Assembly (NCBI GenBank): GCA_013214575.1
Contig: JABSSD010000035.1
Coordinates: forward strand, 1-64,000
Length of the DNA: 64,000 bases
Direction of reading: 5' to 3'
Source: Paracoccaceae bacterium
GTDB taxonomy: Bacteria > Pseudomonadota > Alphaproteobacteria > Rhodobacterales > Rhodobacteraceae
In this document: positions 8,482-16,897 of the stretch, piece after piece
Position numbering within the stretch: the stretch's first letter is position 1
Layout of the letters: the number at the start of each line of letters is the position of its first letter
Position numbers and translations under genes: made by a program
The notes under the pieces: model-generated
The model's input: only the letters and a program-made list of their open reading frames with translations
The model's database searches: none
Told to the model about the DNA's origin: nothing

Positions 8482-8769
8482 ATGTCGATCGACAAGGACA
8501 CCGCCGCGCGCGTGGCCAAACTGGCCCGGATCAAGGTCGAAGCAGAGGCCCTGCCGGCACTTGCCGCGGAATTCAACACCATTCTCGGCTTTATTGAACA
8601 GCTCAATGAGGTGGACGTAGAGGGCATCGAGCCGATGACCTCGGTCACGCCGCAGCGGTTGAAGCGCCGTCAGGACGTGGTCAATGATGGCAACCAACAG
8701 CCCAAAGTGCTGGCCAATGCCCCTGATGCCCGCGAGGGTTTCTTTGCTGTGCCTAAGGTAATGGAATAA
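8482..8769 (+). CDS. gatC: Asp/Glu-tRNA(Asn/Gln) amidotransferase subunit C
   Basis: This 95-residue subunit is needed for assembly and stability of the GatCAB transamidosome, which converts Glu-tRNA(Gln) and Asp-tRNA(Asn) to their amide forms. The N-terminal [18 protein letters not shown] and the VEPM-like GIEPMTSV segment are typical. GGAGATTAGCC precedes the ATG. gatA follows after 4 bp, so the two form an operon. gatB is not in this window. Confidence 0.93.
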   Translation: MSIDKDTAARVAKLARIKVEAEALPALAAEFNTILGFIEQLNEVDVEGIEPMTSVTPQRLKRRQDVVNDGNQQPKVLANAPDAREGFFAVPKVME

Positions 8770-8773
8770 GAGC

Positions 8774-10261
8774 ATGAGTGATCTGAACAAACTGGGCCTG
8801 GCCGAGGCCCGTGACCTGCTGCGCAAGGGCGAGACCTCCTCGGTTGAGCTGACCCAGGCCTGCCTCACCGCCATCGATGCGGCCGGTGCGCTGAACGCCT
8901 TTGCCCATAAAACCCCCGAGATTGCGCTGCAACGTGCCAGTGCCGCCGACCTGCGGCTCAAGGCTGGCGATGCGCCCGCCATGTGTGGTCTGCCGATTGG
9001 TATCAAAGATCTGTTCTGCACCAAGGGCGTCGACACTCAGGCCGGCAGCCGCATTCTGCAGGGCTTTAAGCCCGAGTATGAATCGACGGTGTCGCAGAAC
9101 CTGATCGACAGTGGCTCGGTGATGCTGGGCAAGCTGAACATGGATGAATTTGCCATGGGCTCGTCCAATGAAACCTCGGTTTACGGCGATGTGGTCAGCC
9201 CCTGGCGGCGCGGCGATGATACCGCGGCTCTGACCCCGGGTGGCTCCTCTGGTGGCTCGGCGGCGGCAGTGGCTGCGGATCTGTGTCTGGCGGCAACCGG
9301 CACTGATACCGGTGGATCAATCCGCCAGCCGGCTGCCTTTACCGGCACTGTCGGCATCAAACCCACCTACGGGCGCTGCTCGCGCTGGGGTGTAGTGGCC
9401 TTTGCCTCCTCCCTGGATCAGGCTGGCCCGATGACCAAATCGGTGCGCGACGCGGCGATCATGCTCGAAGTCATGGCTGGCCATGACGCCAAGGACAGCA
9501 CCAGCGCTGATCTGGCGGTGCCGAATTTCGAGGCCATGCTGAGTGGCGATACTCGCGGCAAGAAAATCGGTATCCCCAAGGAATACCGCATGGACGGCAT
9601 GCCGGCGGCGATCGAAACCCTCTGGGCGGATGGTGCAGCGATGCTAAAAGACGCCGGTGCCGAGATCGTCGATATCTCGCTGCCGCATACCAAATACGCG
9701 CTGCCTGCCTATTACGTGATTGCCCCCGCCGAGGCCTCCAGCAATCTGGCCCGCTATGACGGTGTGCGCTACGGCCACCGCGCCAAGCTTGAGGCCGGCG
9801 ACGGCATCACCGAGATGTACGAGAAGACCCGCGCCGAAGGCTTTGGTCCCGAAGTGCAGCGCCGGGTGATGGTCGGCACTTATGTGTTGTCGGCTGGTTT
9901 CTATGACGCCTATTACAACCGCGCCCGCCGCGTCCGCACTCTGATCAAGAAAGATTTTGAGGATGTCTTTGCCGCCGGTATCGATGCGATCCTGACTCCG
10001 GCCACCCCTTCGGCAGCCTTTGGTCTGGGTGAAATGATCGATGCCGACCCGGTGCAGATGTACCTGAACGATGTCTTCACCGTGACCGTCAATCTGGCCG
10101 GATTGCCGGGGATCTCGGTGCCCACGGGTCTGGATGCCCAGGGTCTGCCGCTGGGTCTGCAATTGATCGGTAAGCCCTGGGAAGAGGGTGATTTGCTGAA
10201 CACCGCCTATGCTCTGGAAACGGCGGCCGGCTTTGTGGCCAAGCCGGGCAAATGGTGGTAA
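8774..10261 (+). CDS. gatA: Asp/Glu-tRNA(Asn/Gln) amidotransferase subunit A
   Basis: The 495-residue amidase subunit liberates ammonia from glutamine for GatB. The Ser-cisSer-Lys triad is visible: Lys78 in PIGIKDLF, Ser158 in TPGGSSGGS and the nucleophile Ser182 in [10 protein letters not shown]. The length is normal. It is translationally close to gatC, and its stop is followed after 40 bp by a lipoprotein gene on the same strand. Confidence 0.95.
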   Translation: MSDLNKLGLAEARDLLRKGETSSVELTQACLTAIDAAGALNAFAHKTPEIALQRASAADLRLKAGDAPAMCGLPIGIKDLFCTKGVDTQAGSRILQGFKPEYESTVSQNLIDSGSVMLGKLNMDEFAMGSSNETSVYGDVVSPWRRGDDTAALTPGGSSGGSAAAVAADLCLAATGTDTGGSIRQPAAFTGTVGIKPTYGRCSRWGVVAFASSLDQAGPMTKSVRDAAIMLEVMAGHDAKDSTSADLAVPNFEAMLSGDTRGKKIGIPKEYRMDGMPAAIETLWADGAAMLKDAGAEIVDISLPHTKYALPAYYVIAPAEASSNLARYDGVRYGHRAKLEAGDGITEMYEKTRAEGFGPEVQRRVMVGTYVLSAGFYDAYYNRARRVRTLIKKDFEDVFAAGIDAILTPATPSAAFGLGEMIDADPVQMYLNDVFTVTVNLAGLPGISVPTGLDAQGLPLGLQLIGKPWEEGDLLNTAYALETAAGFVAKPGKWW

Positions 10262-10301
10262 GTACCGTCGCAACCATGAGAAGAAACAGCAGGTAGAAGT
10301 G

Positions 10302-11069
10302 ATGCGCGTATTTGTCTCCCTCATCTCTGTGGGCAGTGTACTGGCCTTGACCGCCTGTACGCCACCCATCCCGGACAGCGGCGCCGAGGCGGGCTTTGAC
10401 AGCAGCCCGTTTGATCGCGCACCGCTGGCCGGAACCACGATATACGGCGATCCGCTGGTGCCGCCGGTGCAGATCGAGACGAGCTCGCTGGACGCGCCCC
10501 GGGCGGCACCGCGCAGCCCGGGCAGCTCAACCGGCGCAGGCAGCCTCAGTGCGACGTCGGGCAATGCCGATATCGCCAGCGAGGCAGCCGCAGCCCTGTC
10601 GGCAGCGCAGGGCAACTCGGGTCAGGTGCCGCTGGAGGCCAGCCCGTCGAACCCTGCGCCACTGGCGATCGCCAATGGCGGAATTTCGGACGAGAACGAT
10701 TTTGGCGCGGTGTCGTCGCGTCAGAGTATCGAAAGTGACGCCGATCGGCTGGCCCAGAACCGCTCCCAGTATCAGGTCATAGAAGCCACTGCAGTGCCGG
10801 TGCGGCAGGGTCAGGCCGGACCTAATGTGGTCGCCTATGCGCTGGGCACCAGCAATCCGCTGGGCAATCGCATCTACAGCCGCACAGGCATCAATCTGCG
10901 CGCCAAATCAGCGCGCAACTGTGCCGGATACCGGGCGCCGGACCTGGCCCAGCAGGCGTTTCTTGACGCCGGTGGGCCAAAACGCGACCGGCTGTCTCTG
11001 GATGCCGATGGCGATGGCTACGCCTGTGACTGGGATCCGATTATATATCAGCATGCGGTGAGAAACTGA
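10302..11069 (+). CDS. excalibur calcium-binding domain lipoprotein
   Basis: The 255-residue protein begins with a signal peptide whose lipobox is ALTAC, so it is likely anchored in the envelope. A long low-complexity Ser/Ala/Pro/Gly region follows. The last 45 residues form an excalibur domain: NCAGYRAPDLAQQAF, then DADGDGYACDWDP, with the DxDxDG calcium loop and two cysteines. The ATG was chosen because upstream codons run into the gatA end and give no signal peptide. The 3' end (AAACTGAGC) overlaps the probable start of the next gene. Confidence 0.8.
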   Translation: MRVFVSLISVGSVLALTACTPPIPDSGAEAGFDSSPFDRAPLAGTTIYGDPLVPPVQIETSSLDAPRAAPRSPGSSTGAGSLSATSGNADIASEAAAALSAAQGNSGQVPLEASPSNPAPLAIANGGISDENDFGAVSSRQSIESDADRLAQNRSQYQVIEATAVPVRQGQAGPNVVAYALGTSNPLGNRIYSRTGINLRAKSARNCAGYRAPDLAQQAFLDAGGPKRDRLSLDADGDGYACDWDPIIYQHAVRN

Positions 11070-11584
11070 GCGGCGCGGCAGATAGCACCGCCGCCTGCTG
11101 GCATCCCAGCCCGAACTTCGGGCCGCGCCGCGATGGGCTGACGCCGACGCTGATCGTGATCCACTACACTGCTATGGACAGCGCCAGCGCGGCGCTGCAG
11201 CGGCTCTGCGACCCTTTGGTTGAGGTCTCGGCCCATTACCTGATCGGTGGCGATGGAGGCTGCTGGCAGCTGGTGGCCGAGAAACATCGCGCCTGGCATG
11301 CCGGGGCAGGGCAATGGTGCGGGCTCGACGATATCAACTCTCGCTCCATTGGCATCGAGCTGGACAATCGCGGTGACCACCCCTTTGCCGAACCCCAGAT
11401 GGTGGTGCTGGAAGGCTTGCTGGCTGAGATCATGGCGCGCTGGTCTATTCCCGCCCTGGGTGTGATTGGCCACTCGGATATGGCACCCGGTCGCAAATTT
11501 GACCCTGGCCTCCGGTTCGACTGGAGCCGTCTGGGGTTGCAGGGGCTTGCGGCCCGACCTGTGCAGGATAGCGGCGCCGGATAG
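11066..11584 (+). CDS. N-acetylmuramoyl-L-alanine amidase, AmpD/Amidase_2 family
   Basis: This cytosolic-type amidase has no signal peptide. Zinc-ligand motifs are IHYTAM and GHSDMAPGRKFDPG, and HPSPNFGPRRDG is the conserved family N-terminus. That N-terminus lies upstream of the first standard start in frame (GTG at 11156). The frame is open back to 11030 but contains no ATG, GTG or TTG before 11156. The best explanation is a CTG start at 11066, overlapping the preceding stop as CTGA and preceded by GGTGAG. A start at 11156 would delete the conserved segment. It probably recycles anhydro-muropeptides. Confidence 0.8.
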   Translation: MSGAADSTAACWHPSPNFGPRRDGLTPTLIVIHYTAMDSASAALQRLCDPLVEVSAHYLIGGDGGCWQLVAEKHRAWHAGAGQWCGLDDINSRSIGIELDNRGDHPFAEPQMVVLEGLLAEIMARWSIPALGVIGHSDMAPGRKFDPGLRFDWSRLGLQGLAARPVQDSGAG

Positions 11585-11680
11585 TGGGGCGGATGGCCTG
11601 ACCTCAGGGCCGCTCCGTGCGGCGCGCGGGTGGCGGTTTCTTTATTTCTGGGCGAGGCTCTGCCTCGCGCTCCGGGATAT

Positions 11681-11701
11681 TTGGCCGCAGGCCAAGAGGG
11701 G
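11681..11701. repeat. 21-bp intergenic repeat, copy 1
   Basis: TTGGCCGCAGGCCAAGAGGGG occurs here and again in reverse orientation at 54243-54263, both times in a gap after a plus-strand gene. The first 14 bases form an imperfect palindrome. Flanking text (GGGATATTT here, GAGGATATTT there) is also similar, which suggests a dispersed intergenic element with terminator-like folding. Confidence 0.6.
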
Positions 11702-11771
11702 CAACGCCCCAGGATCGTTCAAGGATCGCCCCAGGATCGTTCCAGTGACGTTCCAGTGCCATAACTGATAC

Positions 11772-11800
11772 TTGACGGCAGATATGCGGCGGCGTAGGGC
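11772..11800 (+). promoter_or_regulatory. predicted sigma-70-type promoter of rnpB
   Basis: TTGACG (11772-11777) and TAGGGC (11795-11800) are separated by 17 bp. The expected transcription start falls at about 11806-11807, exactly where the P1 helix of the RNase P RNA begins. The -10 hexamer is weak, as is common in this family. Confidence 0.5.
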
Positions 11801-11805
11801 GGGGG

Positions 11806-12232
11806 CGCGCAGAGGGCTGGATGGCCGCGGGGGGCGCAAGCCCCGCGAGGAAAGTCCGGACTCCATAAGGCAGTGGTGCCGGGTAACGCCCGGGCGGAGA
11901 GATCCGACGGAGAGCGCCACAGAAAATAGACCGCCCGTCGGACCAGAGGTTCGCCAAAGGAGCATCCGTACGGGTAAGGGTGAAACGGTGGGGTAAGAGC
12001 CCACCGCGCCGCTGGCAACAGGGGCGGCATGGCAAGCCCCACCAGGAGCAATGCCAAATAGGACCCCCGCGCGGGCTGGTCCCGGGCAACCGGGATACCG
12101 CCGCTAGGCTGGCTTTAGCCAAGAGGGGTCGGGTTGGCAGCTTGAGGTTCGCAGCAATGCGCGCCCTAGAGGAATGGTCATCGAAGGGGGCAACCCCGGA
12201 ACAAAATCCGGCTTATAGGCCCTCTGCGCAGT
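11806..12232 (+). ncRNA. rnpB: RNase P RNA, class A
   Basis: Conserved elements of bacterial RNase P RNA are present in order: GAGGAAAGTCCGGACTCC (P4 5' strand region), ACAGAAAATAGACCGCC, GGTAAGGGTGAAACGGTG, GGTAAGAGCCCACCG, and near the 3' end ACAAAATCCGGCTTATAG. The ends were set by P1: GCGCAGAGGG (11807-11816) pairs with CCCTCTGCGC (12220-12229). The transcript is about 425 nt. It is the catalytic RNA that matures tRNA 5' ends. Confidence 0.96.
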
Positions 12233-12250
12233 AATCCCTCCCGATTGCTA

Positions 12251-12278
12251 TTGACTCAGACACTGAGGCAGGTACAAG
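12251..12278 (+). promoter_or_regulatory. predicted promoter of rpmG
   Basis: TTGACT and TACAAG are spaced by 16 bp, about 60 bp upstream of the rpmG ATG and just downstream of rnpB. A separate promoter fits the abundance of L33. The spacing is one base short of optimal. Confidence 0.4.
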
Positions 12279-12338
12279 CCGGGCTCAAATAGGAATTTAC
12301 CGGAAGGCCCCCTGCCTTTTCGGACGCAGGAGAATACC

Positions 12339-12506
12339 ATGGCGAAGCCTACCACCATCAAAATCCGCCTGAACTCGAGCGCGGGCACCGGCCACTTTTA
12401 CGTGACCAAGAAAAACGCACGCACCATGACCGAAAAGATGGTCATGCGTAAGTACGACCCGGTTGTGCGTAAGCACGTCGAGTACAAAGAAGGCAAAATC
12501 AAGTAA
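12339..12506 (+). CDS. rpmG: 50S ribosomal protein L33
   Basis: The 55-residue basic protein has the L33 pattern: [14 protein letters not shown], then [10 protein letters not shown], then [20 protein letters not shown]. The CxxC zinc ribbons are absent, so it is the zinc-independent form. AGGAG lies 7 bp before the ATG. A strong terminator follows, so it is a single-gene transcript. Confidence 0.95.
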   Translation: MAKPTTIKIRLNSSAGTGHFYVTKKNARTMTEKMVMRKYDPVVRKHVEYKEGKIK

Positions 12507-12529
12507 GCCTTTTTGTCAGGACTAACAAG

Positions 12530-12567
12530 CAACGGGGTCTCGCATATGCGGGGCCCCGTTGTGTTTT
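12530..12567 (+). terminator. terminator after rpmG
   Basis: CAACGGGG pairs with CCCCGTTG, extended inward by G-U and C-G pairs around the self-complementary GCATATGC, and is followed by TGTTTT. It starts 24 bp after the rpmG stop. Confidence 0.8.
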
Positions 12568-12835
12568 GGCGAGGCGGTTTTGAGTTTGCCCGTTGAGCCT
12601 GCCTCCGGCAGAGCCGTCACCGCCGCATTTGCCCGCCTGTCCGTGTGCCGCCCGATCGGATCACCATGCCAGCCGTCTTTGCTGTGACGCCGTTGGCGGC
12701 CCTGGCAGTTGCCGTTGGTGGGCGCATATCGTCAACTTCAAGCAAATTGTCGCCAAATACCCCTGAGTCCGCGCCGGAAAATTCATCTTGTTGCCATCTT
12801 TGCAATGCAACCTACCATTGTATTGGAGGTGCGTC

Positions 12836-12997
12836 ATGCAGGGGTCTAATCGCCTATTGAATATTCTGGCTCTGGCGGTGCTGGTTTTGCTGGCTGGTGC
12901 GATCCAGGCAGGGCCGGTGGCGGATCCCGAGGCGGATCCAGTGGTGGTCAGCGCGCCCCCTGCGATTGAAACGCAGCGGTTGCAGCAACTGGGTTAG
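12836..12997 (+). CDS. small secreted or membrane protein, unknown
   Basis: The 53-residue product starts at an ATG preceded by a strong GGAGGT. It has an N-terminal hydrophobic segment (NILALAVLVLLAGAIQAG) followed by a short Pro/Val/Glu-rich tail, so it is either a signal peptide with a 27-residue mature peptide or a single-pass membrane protein. A longer in-frame start at 12788 lacks a ribosome binding site. No family is recognised. It converges on the GNAT gene. Confidence 0.6.
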   Translation: MQGSNRLLNILALAVLVLLAGAIQAGPVADPEADPVVVSAPPAIETQRLQQLG

Positions 12998-13086
12998 AGC
13001 GTTTTGGTGCTGGTCACTGGCTGGGCGCCGCTGGCTTGGACGTCGTGCCGCAGCTTGGCTGCTGCCCGTGACCGGAATGGCGCGGC

Positions 13087-13560
13087 TCAGGCCCGCCATT
13101 CCGCCACTGTCAGAACCGGTTGCAATCCCATGCAGCCCATCAGGGCCGCCGAGGCCGCGTTGAACGGTGCATAACTGGTGGCAATAACCGTGATGTTCTT
13201 GGCGGTGACCTCGGCCTTCATTTTGGCCATCAGTGCCTTGCCCACCCCCATCCGCTGCCAGGGTTTTTGCACCGCGATGTGATGCAGCATGGCGCGGGTC
13301 TCAGCGGCGCGGACCGGCAGCGCCTCACGATGCTCTATCTGATAGATCAAATAGCCCAGCAGAGCCCCCTGTGGGCTCTCAGCGCCTAGCGCATAGAGGC
13401 CCTCACTTGCCAGCCACTGCTGCAGCCAGACCTCCAGCTCTTTCTGCTGCGGCTCTGGGCTGTGTCGCGCGGGCTGATGGGTCACATGCAGCGCATGCAG
13501 CTCCTGCAGCAGCGGCACCAATCGCCGGGCGTCGGCGGCGGGGATGTCAATAATCTTCAT
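13087..13560 (-). CDS. GNAT family N-acetyltransferase
   Basis: The 157-residue protein carries the GNAT fold: the acetyl-CoA-binding motif A appears as HHIAVQKPWQRMGVGKALMAKM (Q/RxxGxG/A as QRMGVG), followed by the AASALMGCMGLQP helix. The ATG at 13560 was preferred to a TTG two codons upstream. The substrate cannot be read from the sequence. It lies downstream of a terminator and converges with the small protein gene at 12836. Confidence 0.82.
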   Translation of the reverse strand: MKIIDIPAADARRLVPLLQELHALHVTHQPARHSPEPQQKELEVWLQQWLASEGLYALGAESPQGALLGYLIYQIEHREALPVRAAETRAMLHHIAVQKPWQRMGVGKALMAKMKAEVTAKNITVIATSYAPFNAASAALMGCMGLQPVLTVAEWRA

Positions 13561-13580
13561 AAACAATACTCACTTGTTGA

Positions 13581-13614
13581 AAACGCAAAGGGGCGGATCG
13601 CTGTGATCCGCCCC
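13581..13614 (-). terminator. terminator after the Bax inhibitor-1 family gene
   Basis: A perfect 10-bp stem GGGGCGGATC / GATCCGCCCC with a 5-nt loop is followed on the minus strand by TTTGCGTTTT. It sits 30 bp after the stop of the YccA-type gene and ahead of the GNAT gene. Confidence 0.75.
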
Positions 13615-13643
13615 CCTGTTGAATTTGGTATGTGGTGGCGCGG

Positions 13644-14420
13644 TTATTCGCGGTTACCAAACAGGTGGAGCAGCATCATGAACATGTTGATGAAGTCCAG
13701 ATAGAGGCTCAGCGCGCCCATGATGGCGGCCTTGCCCAGCCATTCGCTGTCGCCCGAGTGGGCCATCTGCAAATAGGTGTTCTTGATTTTCTGGGTGTCA
13801 TAGGCGGTCAGGCCGGCAAAGATCAGCACGCCGATCGACGAGATCGCAAACTGCATCGCCGATGACTGCATGAAAATATTGACCACCGAGGCCACGATCA
13901 GGCCGATCAGCCCCATCATCAGGAAGGTGCCCATGGCGGACAGGTCCTTCTTGGTGGTGTAGCCCACCAGCGACAGGCCGGCAAAGGCGATCGAGGTGAT
14001 CAGGAACACCTGAATGATCGAGGCGCCGGTATACATCAGGAAGATCGAACTGATCGACAGGCCCATGGTGGCGGCAAAGGCGTAGAATACCAGCTGCGCG
14101 GTGGCGGCCGACATTTTGTTGATCATGGCTGACAGGCCAAAGACAAAGGCCAATGGGGCCAGCATGATGACATATTTCAGCGCCGACCCGTAGATCGTAT
14201 AGCCAAAGGATGTCAGGTATTTGTCAGCCCCAATTTGCGCCGCTGCACCCGCCGGATCCGAGGTTACCGCCAGGCCCGCAATCGCCCAGGCCGCCAAAAA
14301 GGTGATCAGCATGCCGACGGACATGGTGCCGTAGACTTGGTTCATATGGGCGCGCAGGCCCGCGTCGATCTCGGCAGTGCGGGCGCCCGCAGCGGATCGA
14401 GTGGTGTCAAATTGTGCCAT
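13644..14420 (-). CDS. Bax inhibitor-1/YccA family membrane protein
   Basis: The 258-residue integral membrane protein has about seven hydrophobic helices and the family C-terminal pattern: GLTAYDTQKIKNTYLQ, then MGALSLYLDFINMFMMLLHLFG. The N-terminal 35 residues are polar and cytosolic (ARTAEIDAGLRAHMNQVYGTM). Related bacterial proteins are pH-sensitive calcium leak channels or FtsH-associated YccA. Its physiological role here is not known. It is a single gene with its own terminator. Confidence 0.9.
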   Translation of the reverse strand: MAQFDTTRSAAGARTAEIDAGLRAHMNQVYGTMSVGMLITFLAAWAIAGLAVTSDPAGAAAQIGADKYLTSFGYTIYGSALKYVIMLAPLAFVFGLSAMINKMSAATAQLVFYAFAATMGLSISSIFLMYTGASIIQVFLITSIAFAGLSLVGYTTKKDLSAMGTFLMMGLIGLIVASVVNIFMQSSAMQFAISSIGVLIFAGLTAYDTQKIKNTYLQMAHSGDSEWLGKAAIMGALSLYLDFINMFMMLLHLFGNRE

Positions 14421-14530
14421 GTGTCATGGTCTCCGTCTAAAATCTCTTGCATCGCCAGCTGTGGCTGCGCTCCCGCTAAATATCGGGTGAACGGAGTTTG
14501 TTTTCAAGTATTTCATTGCGGATATTGCAT

Positions 14531-14569
14531 AAAAACGCGAAAGGACGGGGCCATTTTGGCCTCCCGTCC
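14531..14569 (-). terminator. terminator after the DUF1127 gene
   Basis: On the minus strand GGACGG-GA-GGCC folds on GGCC-CCGTCC with a 5-nt AAAAT loop and a 2-nt bulge. It is followed by TTTCGCGTTTTT. Confidence 0.65.
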
Positions 14570-14613
14570 ATTTCACGCCGTTTTCACGCCCTTGTTGGGC
14601 AGTGGTTGCGCGC

Positions 14614-14823
14614 TCAGCAGCGCCAGCTATTCGGCGCATCCCAGAAGCTGCGGCGGGCTTCGGTGTTGGCTTGGCGCCGGGACAGGCCGATGTCGTCGAG
14701 GGCACTGTCGTCCAGCGCCTTCAGGGTCCGGCGTTGTTTCCAGACAGCGAGACGTTCGGTCAGCCCGGCGATCAGCGAGGGGCGGCTCGGGGCGGTGGCG
14801 CAGGTTTGGCTGATATAGGTCAT
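14614..14823 (-). CDS. DUF1127 domain protein
   Basis: The 69-residue protein has the DUF1127 core: WKQRRTLKALDDSALDDIGLSRRQANTEA. It is basic and arginine-rich. Small DUF1127 proteins in alphaproteobacteria are linked to stress, phosphate and RNA metabolism, with no single accepted activity. AAGGAC precedes the ATG. It is divergent from the LysR gene, and the shared gap holds a LysR-type dyad, so regulation by that LysR protein is a reasonable inference. Confidence 0.85.
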   Translation of the reverse strand: MTYISQTCATAPSRPSLIAGLTERLAVWKQRRTLKALDDSALDDIGLSRRQANTEARRSFWDAPNSWRC

Positions 14824-14867
14824 TGGACTTGTCCTTTCCGGAGTTCGTGATGTGTTGTCGGTCGTCG

Positions 14868-14882
14868 ATCAATTCTGTTGAT
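14868..14882. promoter_or_regulatory. candidate LysR operator (T-N11-A dyad)
   Basis: ATCAATTCTGTTGAT is a 15-bp dyad with ATCAA/TTGAT arms. It matches the ATC-N9-GAT form of LysR-family boxes and lies between the DUF1127 and LysR starts. Confidence 0.4.
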
Positions 14883-14947
14883 GTGTATGACGAAGTATGA
14901 TTGATATTGAAAACGAATGTTTTTGAAGTCTTCCATCAAGGATTGTG

Positions 14948-15838
14948 ATGATGCGAAATTTGGATATCACCACCCTGCGGTCATTCATGGCCGTCGCAGA
15001 CAATGGCGGCGTGACCCGCGCCGCCGGTTTTTTGCATTTGACGCAGTCAGCGGTGTCGATGCAGCTCAAACGACTGGAACAGTTGCTGGGCCAGCAACTG
15101 CTGGATCGCTCTGGGCGCACCATTGCGCTGACCGGATCGGGAGAGCAGCTTTTGGCCTATGCCCGCCGCATTGTTAAGCTCAACGACGAGGCGATCGGGC
15201 GGCTGACCGATCAGGTCTATGAGGGGGAAATTGTGCTGGGGGTGCCGCATGACATTGTCTACCCGGCGATCCCGCAGGTGTTGCAACGGTTTCACGCCGC
15301 CTATCCACGGGTGCGGGTGCAATTGATTTCCAGCTATACCCGCAATCTGAAAGAGCAGTTTTCAAAAGGCAAGATTGATCTGATTCTCACCACTGAAAGC
15401 ACCAGCACCGAAGACAGCGAGATCCTGGCCGAGCGCCCATTGTGCTGGATCGGCGCGCCAAACGGCTCGGCCTGGCGGCAGCGGCCGCTGCCGCTGGCCT
15501 ATTGTCTTCACTGTGCGTTCCGCCCCAAAGTGGTCGCCGAGTTAGACAAAATGGACATCGCCTGGGATCTGGTAGTGGAAACCGAAAGTGACCGCACGGT
15601 CGAAGCCACGGTGGCGGCGGATCTGGCGATCCAAACGATGATTGAAGGCACCGAACCGCCGCATCTGGTGCAGATCGACCATGGCGGCAGCCTGCCGGAG
15701 CTGCCGGTGCAGATGGTCAACCTATATGGGGCCGAGGTCAGCGGATCCCATATCGTCGCCGAGATGTCGGGGTTCCTGCGGCAGGCGTTCAGCACGGTCT
15801 CCACGCCGCTGGCGACGCCGCACTGGCATGCCGCCTAA
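14948..15838 (+). CDS. LysR family transcriptional regulator
   Basis: The 296-residue regulator has an N-terminal winged helix (residues 5-62, with AAGFLHLTQSAVSMQLKRLEQLLGQQLLDRSGR) and a periplasmic-binding-like effector domain. The GEIVLGVPHDIVYPAIPQVL segment resembles the LrhA/HexA-like branch. The start among GTG 14945, ATG 14948 and ATG 14951 is uncertain; AAGG six bases before 14948 favours that one. It probably autoregulates and may control the divergent DUF1127 gene. The last 18 bases are tandemly duplicated. Confidence 0.85.
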   Translation: MMRNLDITTLRSFMAVADNGGVTRAAGFLHLTQSAVSMQLKRLEQLLGQQLLDRSGRTIALTGSGEQLLAYARRIVKLNDEAIGRLTDQVYEGEIVLGVPHDIVYPAIPQVLQRFHAAYPRVRVQLISSYTRNLKEQFSKGKIDLILTTESTSTEDSEILAERPLCWIGAPNGSAWRQRPLPLAYCLHCAFRPKVVAELDKMDIAWDLVVETESDRTVEATVAADLAIQTMIEGTEPPHLVQIDHGGSLPELPVQMVNLYGAEVSGSHIVAEMSGFLRQAFSTVSTPLATPHWHAA

Positions 15839-15858
15839 GGACTGGCATGCCGCCTAAG
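15822..15858 (+). repeat. tandem duplication of the lysR 3' end including its stop
   Basis: ACTGGCATGCCGCCTAAG is present at 15822-15839 and again at 15841-15858 (period 19). The first copy encodes the last residues and the TAA of the LysR gene; the second is outside the reading frame. It is a simple slippage-type duplication with no effect on the protein. Confidence 0.85.
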
Positions 15859-15873
15859 AGTTGGGTCAACTTA

Positions 15874-15905
15874 GCCGATAGGTCAGGCGCTGCTGACCTA
15901 TCGGC
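15874..15905. terminator. 13-bp perfect hairpin between convergent genes
   Basis: GCCGATAGGTCAG and CTGACCTATCGGC form a perfect 13-bp stem with a 6-nt loop. It lies between the LysR gene and the convergent quinone oxidoreductase gene. No U tract is present on either strand, so termination efficiency is uncertain, but the position fits a shared terminator. Confidence 0.6.
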
Positions 15906-15925
15906 CGTGCAAATTGGTTACGGCT

Positions 15926-16897
15926 CTAGATGGGCTGCCCCGGCATGGTAATCACCACCTTGCCGGTTGACTTGCGGTGCCGCAGCAGCGCCAGGCCCTC
16001 GGCCACCTGCTCTAGCGGCAGGCAATGGCTGATATGCGGCGTCAACCGCCCCTCGACAAACCAGCCCAGCAGCCTGTCCAGAGAGCCGCGCACCACCTCG
16101 GGGTGGGATTTGAGATAGCCTCCGATGTAAAAGCCAATGACGGTCAGGTTTTTGACCAGCAGATGATTGGCCGGGATCTGCGGGATGTCACCGCTGGCGA
16201 AGCCAATGGGCAGCAGGCGGCCGCCGGGGTTGGTGGCGCGGAATGCGGCTTTCCACAGCGCACCGCCGACAACATCATAAACCACATCCGCCCCCCCCAG
16301 CGCCTTCACCACCTCTGTTAGATCGTCACCGGCATCAATCAGGTGGTCTGCGCCGGCGGCGCGCGCCACCGCCAATTTGTCGGCCCCGCGGGCCTGGGCA
16401 ATCACCCGGGCGCCCATCTGCTTGCCGATCTCGACGGCAGTCAGCCCGGCGCCGCCGGCCGCACCGGTCACCAGCAGCGTTTCGCCGGGGCGCAACCGGG
16501 CACAGTGATCCAGCGCCACATGGCTGGTGCCATAAGCGATCTGAAACGCGGCAGCCTGCTCAAAGCTCATCTGGTCGGGGATCTTCACCGCACGACGGGC
16601 CTCAAATACGCCACTTTCCGCCAGCCCGCCGTGGCCGCAGAACACCGCAACCCGATCACCCAAGGCAAACCCGGAAACCTGCGCCCCAAGCGCGGTGATG
16701 ACGCCGGAAATCTCCATGCCCAGGGTGAAGGGCAGATCCGGGGTGTCCTGATAGGTCGCATTCAGCATTAGTAGATCTGCGAAGTTCAACCCACAGGCGA
16801 ATATCCTGACCTGTATCTGCTCCGGCCCCGGTTGAGGCGCGTCAATTTGCAGCAGCCGGGGAGGGCCGCCGGAGGCAGGCATATGATACGCACGCAT
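15926..16897 (-). CDS. NADPH:quinone oxidoreductase, zinc-free MDR family
   Basis: The 323-residue protein has a GroES-like N-terminal part (VFACGLNFADLLMLNATYQ) and a Rossmann domain with VTGAAGGAGLTAVEIGKQMGARVIAQARG. The zinc-ligand cysteines of alcohol dehydrogenases are missing, which fits the quinone oxidoreductase/crotonyl-CoA reductase-like branch. Reduction of quinones or enones with NADPH is expected; the substrate is unknown. It converges on the LysR gene and is divergent from the XRE regulator gene across a 344-bp gap. Confidence 0.85.
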   Translation of the reverse strand: MRAYHMPASGGPPRLLQIDAPQPGPEQIQVRIFACGLNFADLLMLNATYQDTPDLPFTLGMEISGVITALGAQVSGFALGDRVAVFCGHGGLAESGVFEARRAVKIPDQMSFEQAAAFQIAYGTSHVALDHCARLRPGETLLVTGAAGGAGLTAVEIGKQMGARVIAQARGADKLAVARAAGADHLIDAGDDLTEVVKALGGADVVYDVVGGALWKAAFRATNPGGRLLPIGFASGDIPQIPANHLLVKNLTVIGFYIGGYLKSHPEVVRGSLDRLLGWFVEGRLTPHISHCLPLEQVAEGLALLRHRKSTGKVVITMPGQPI

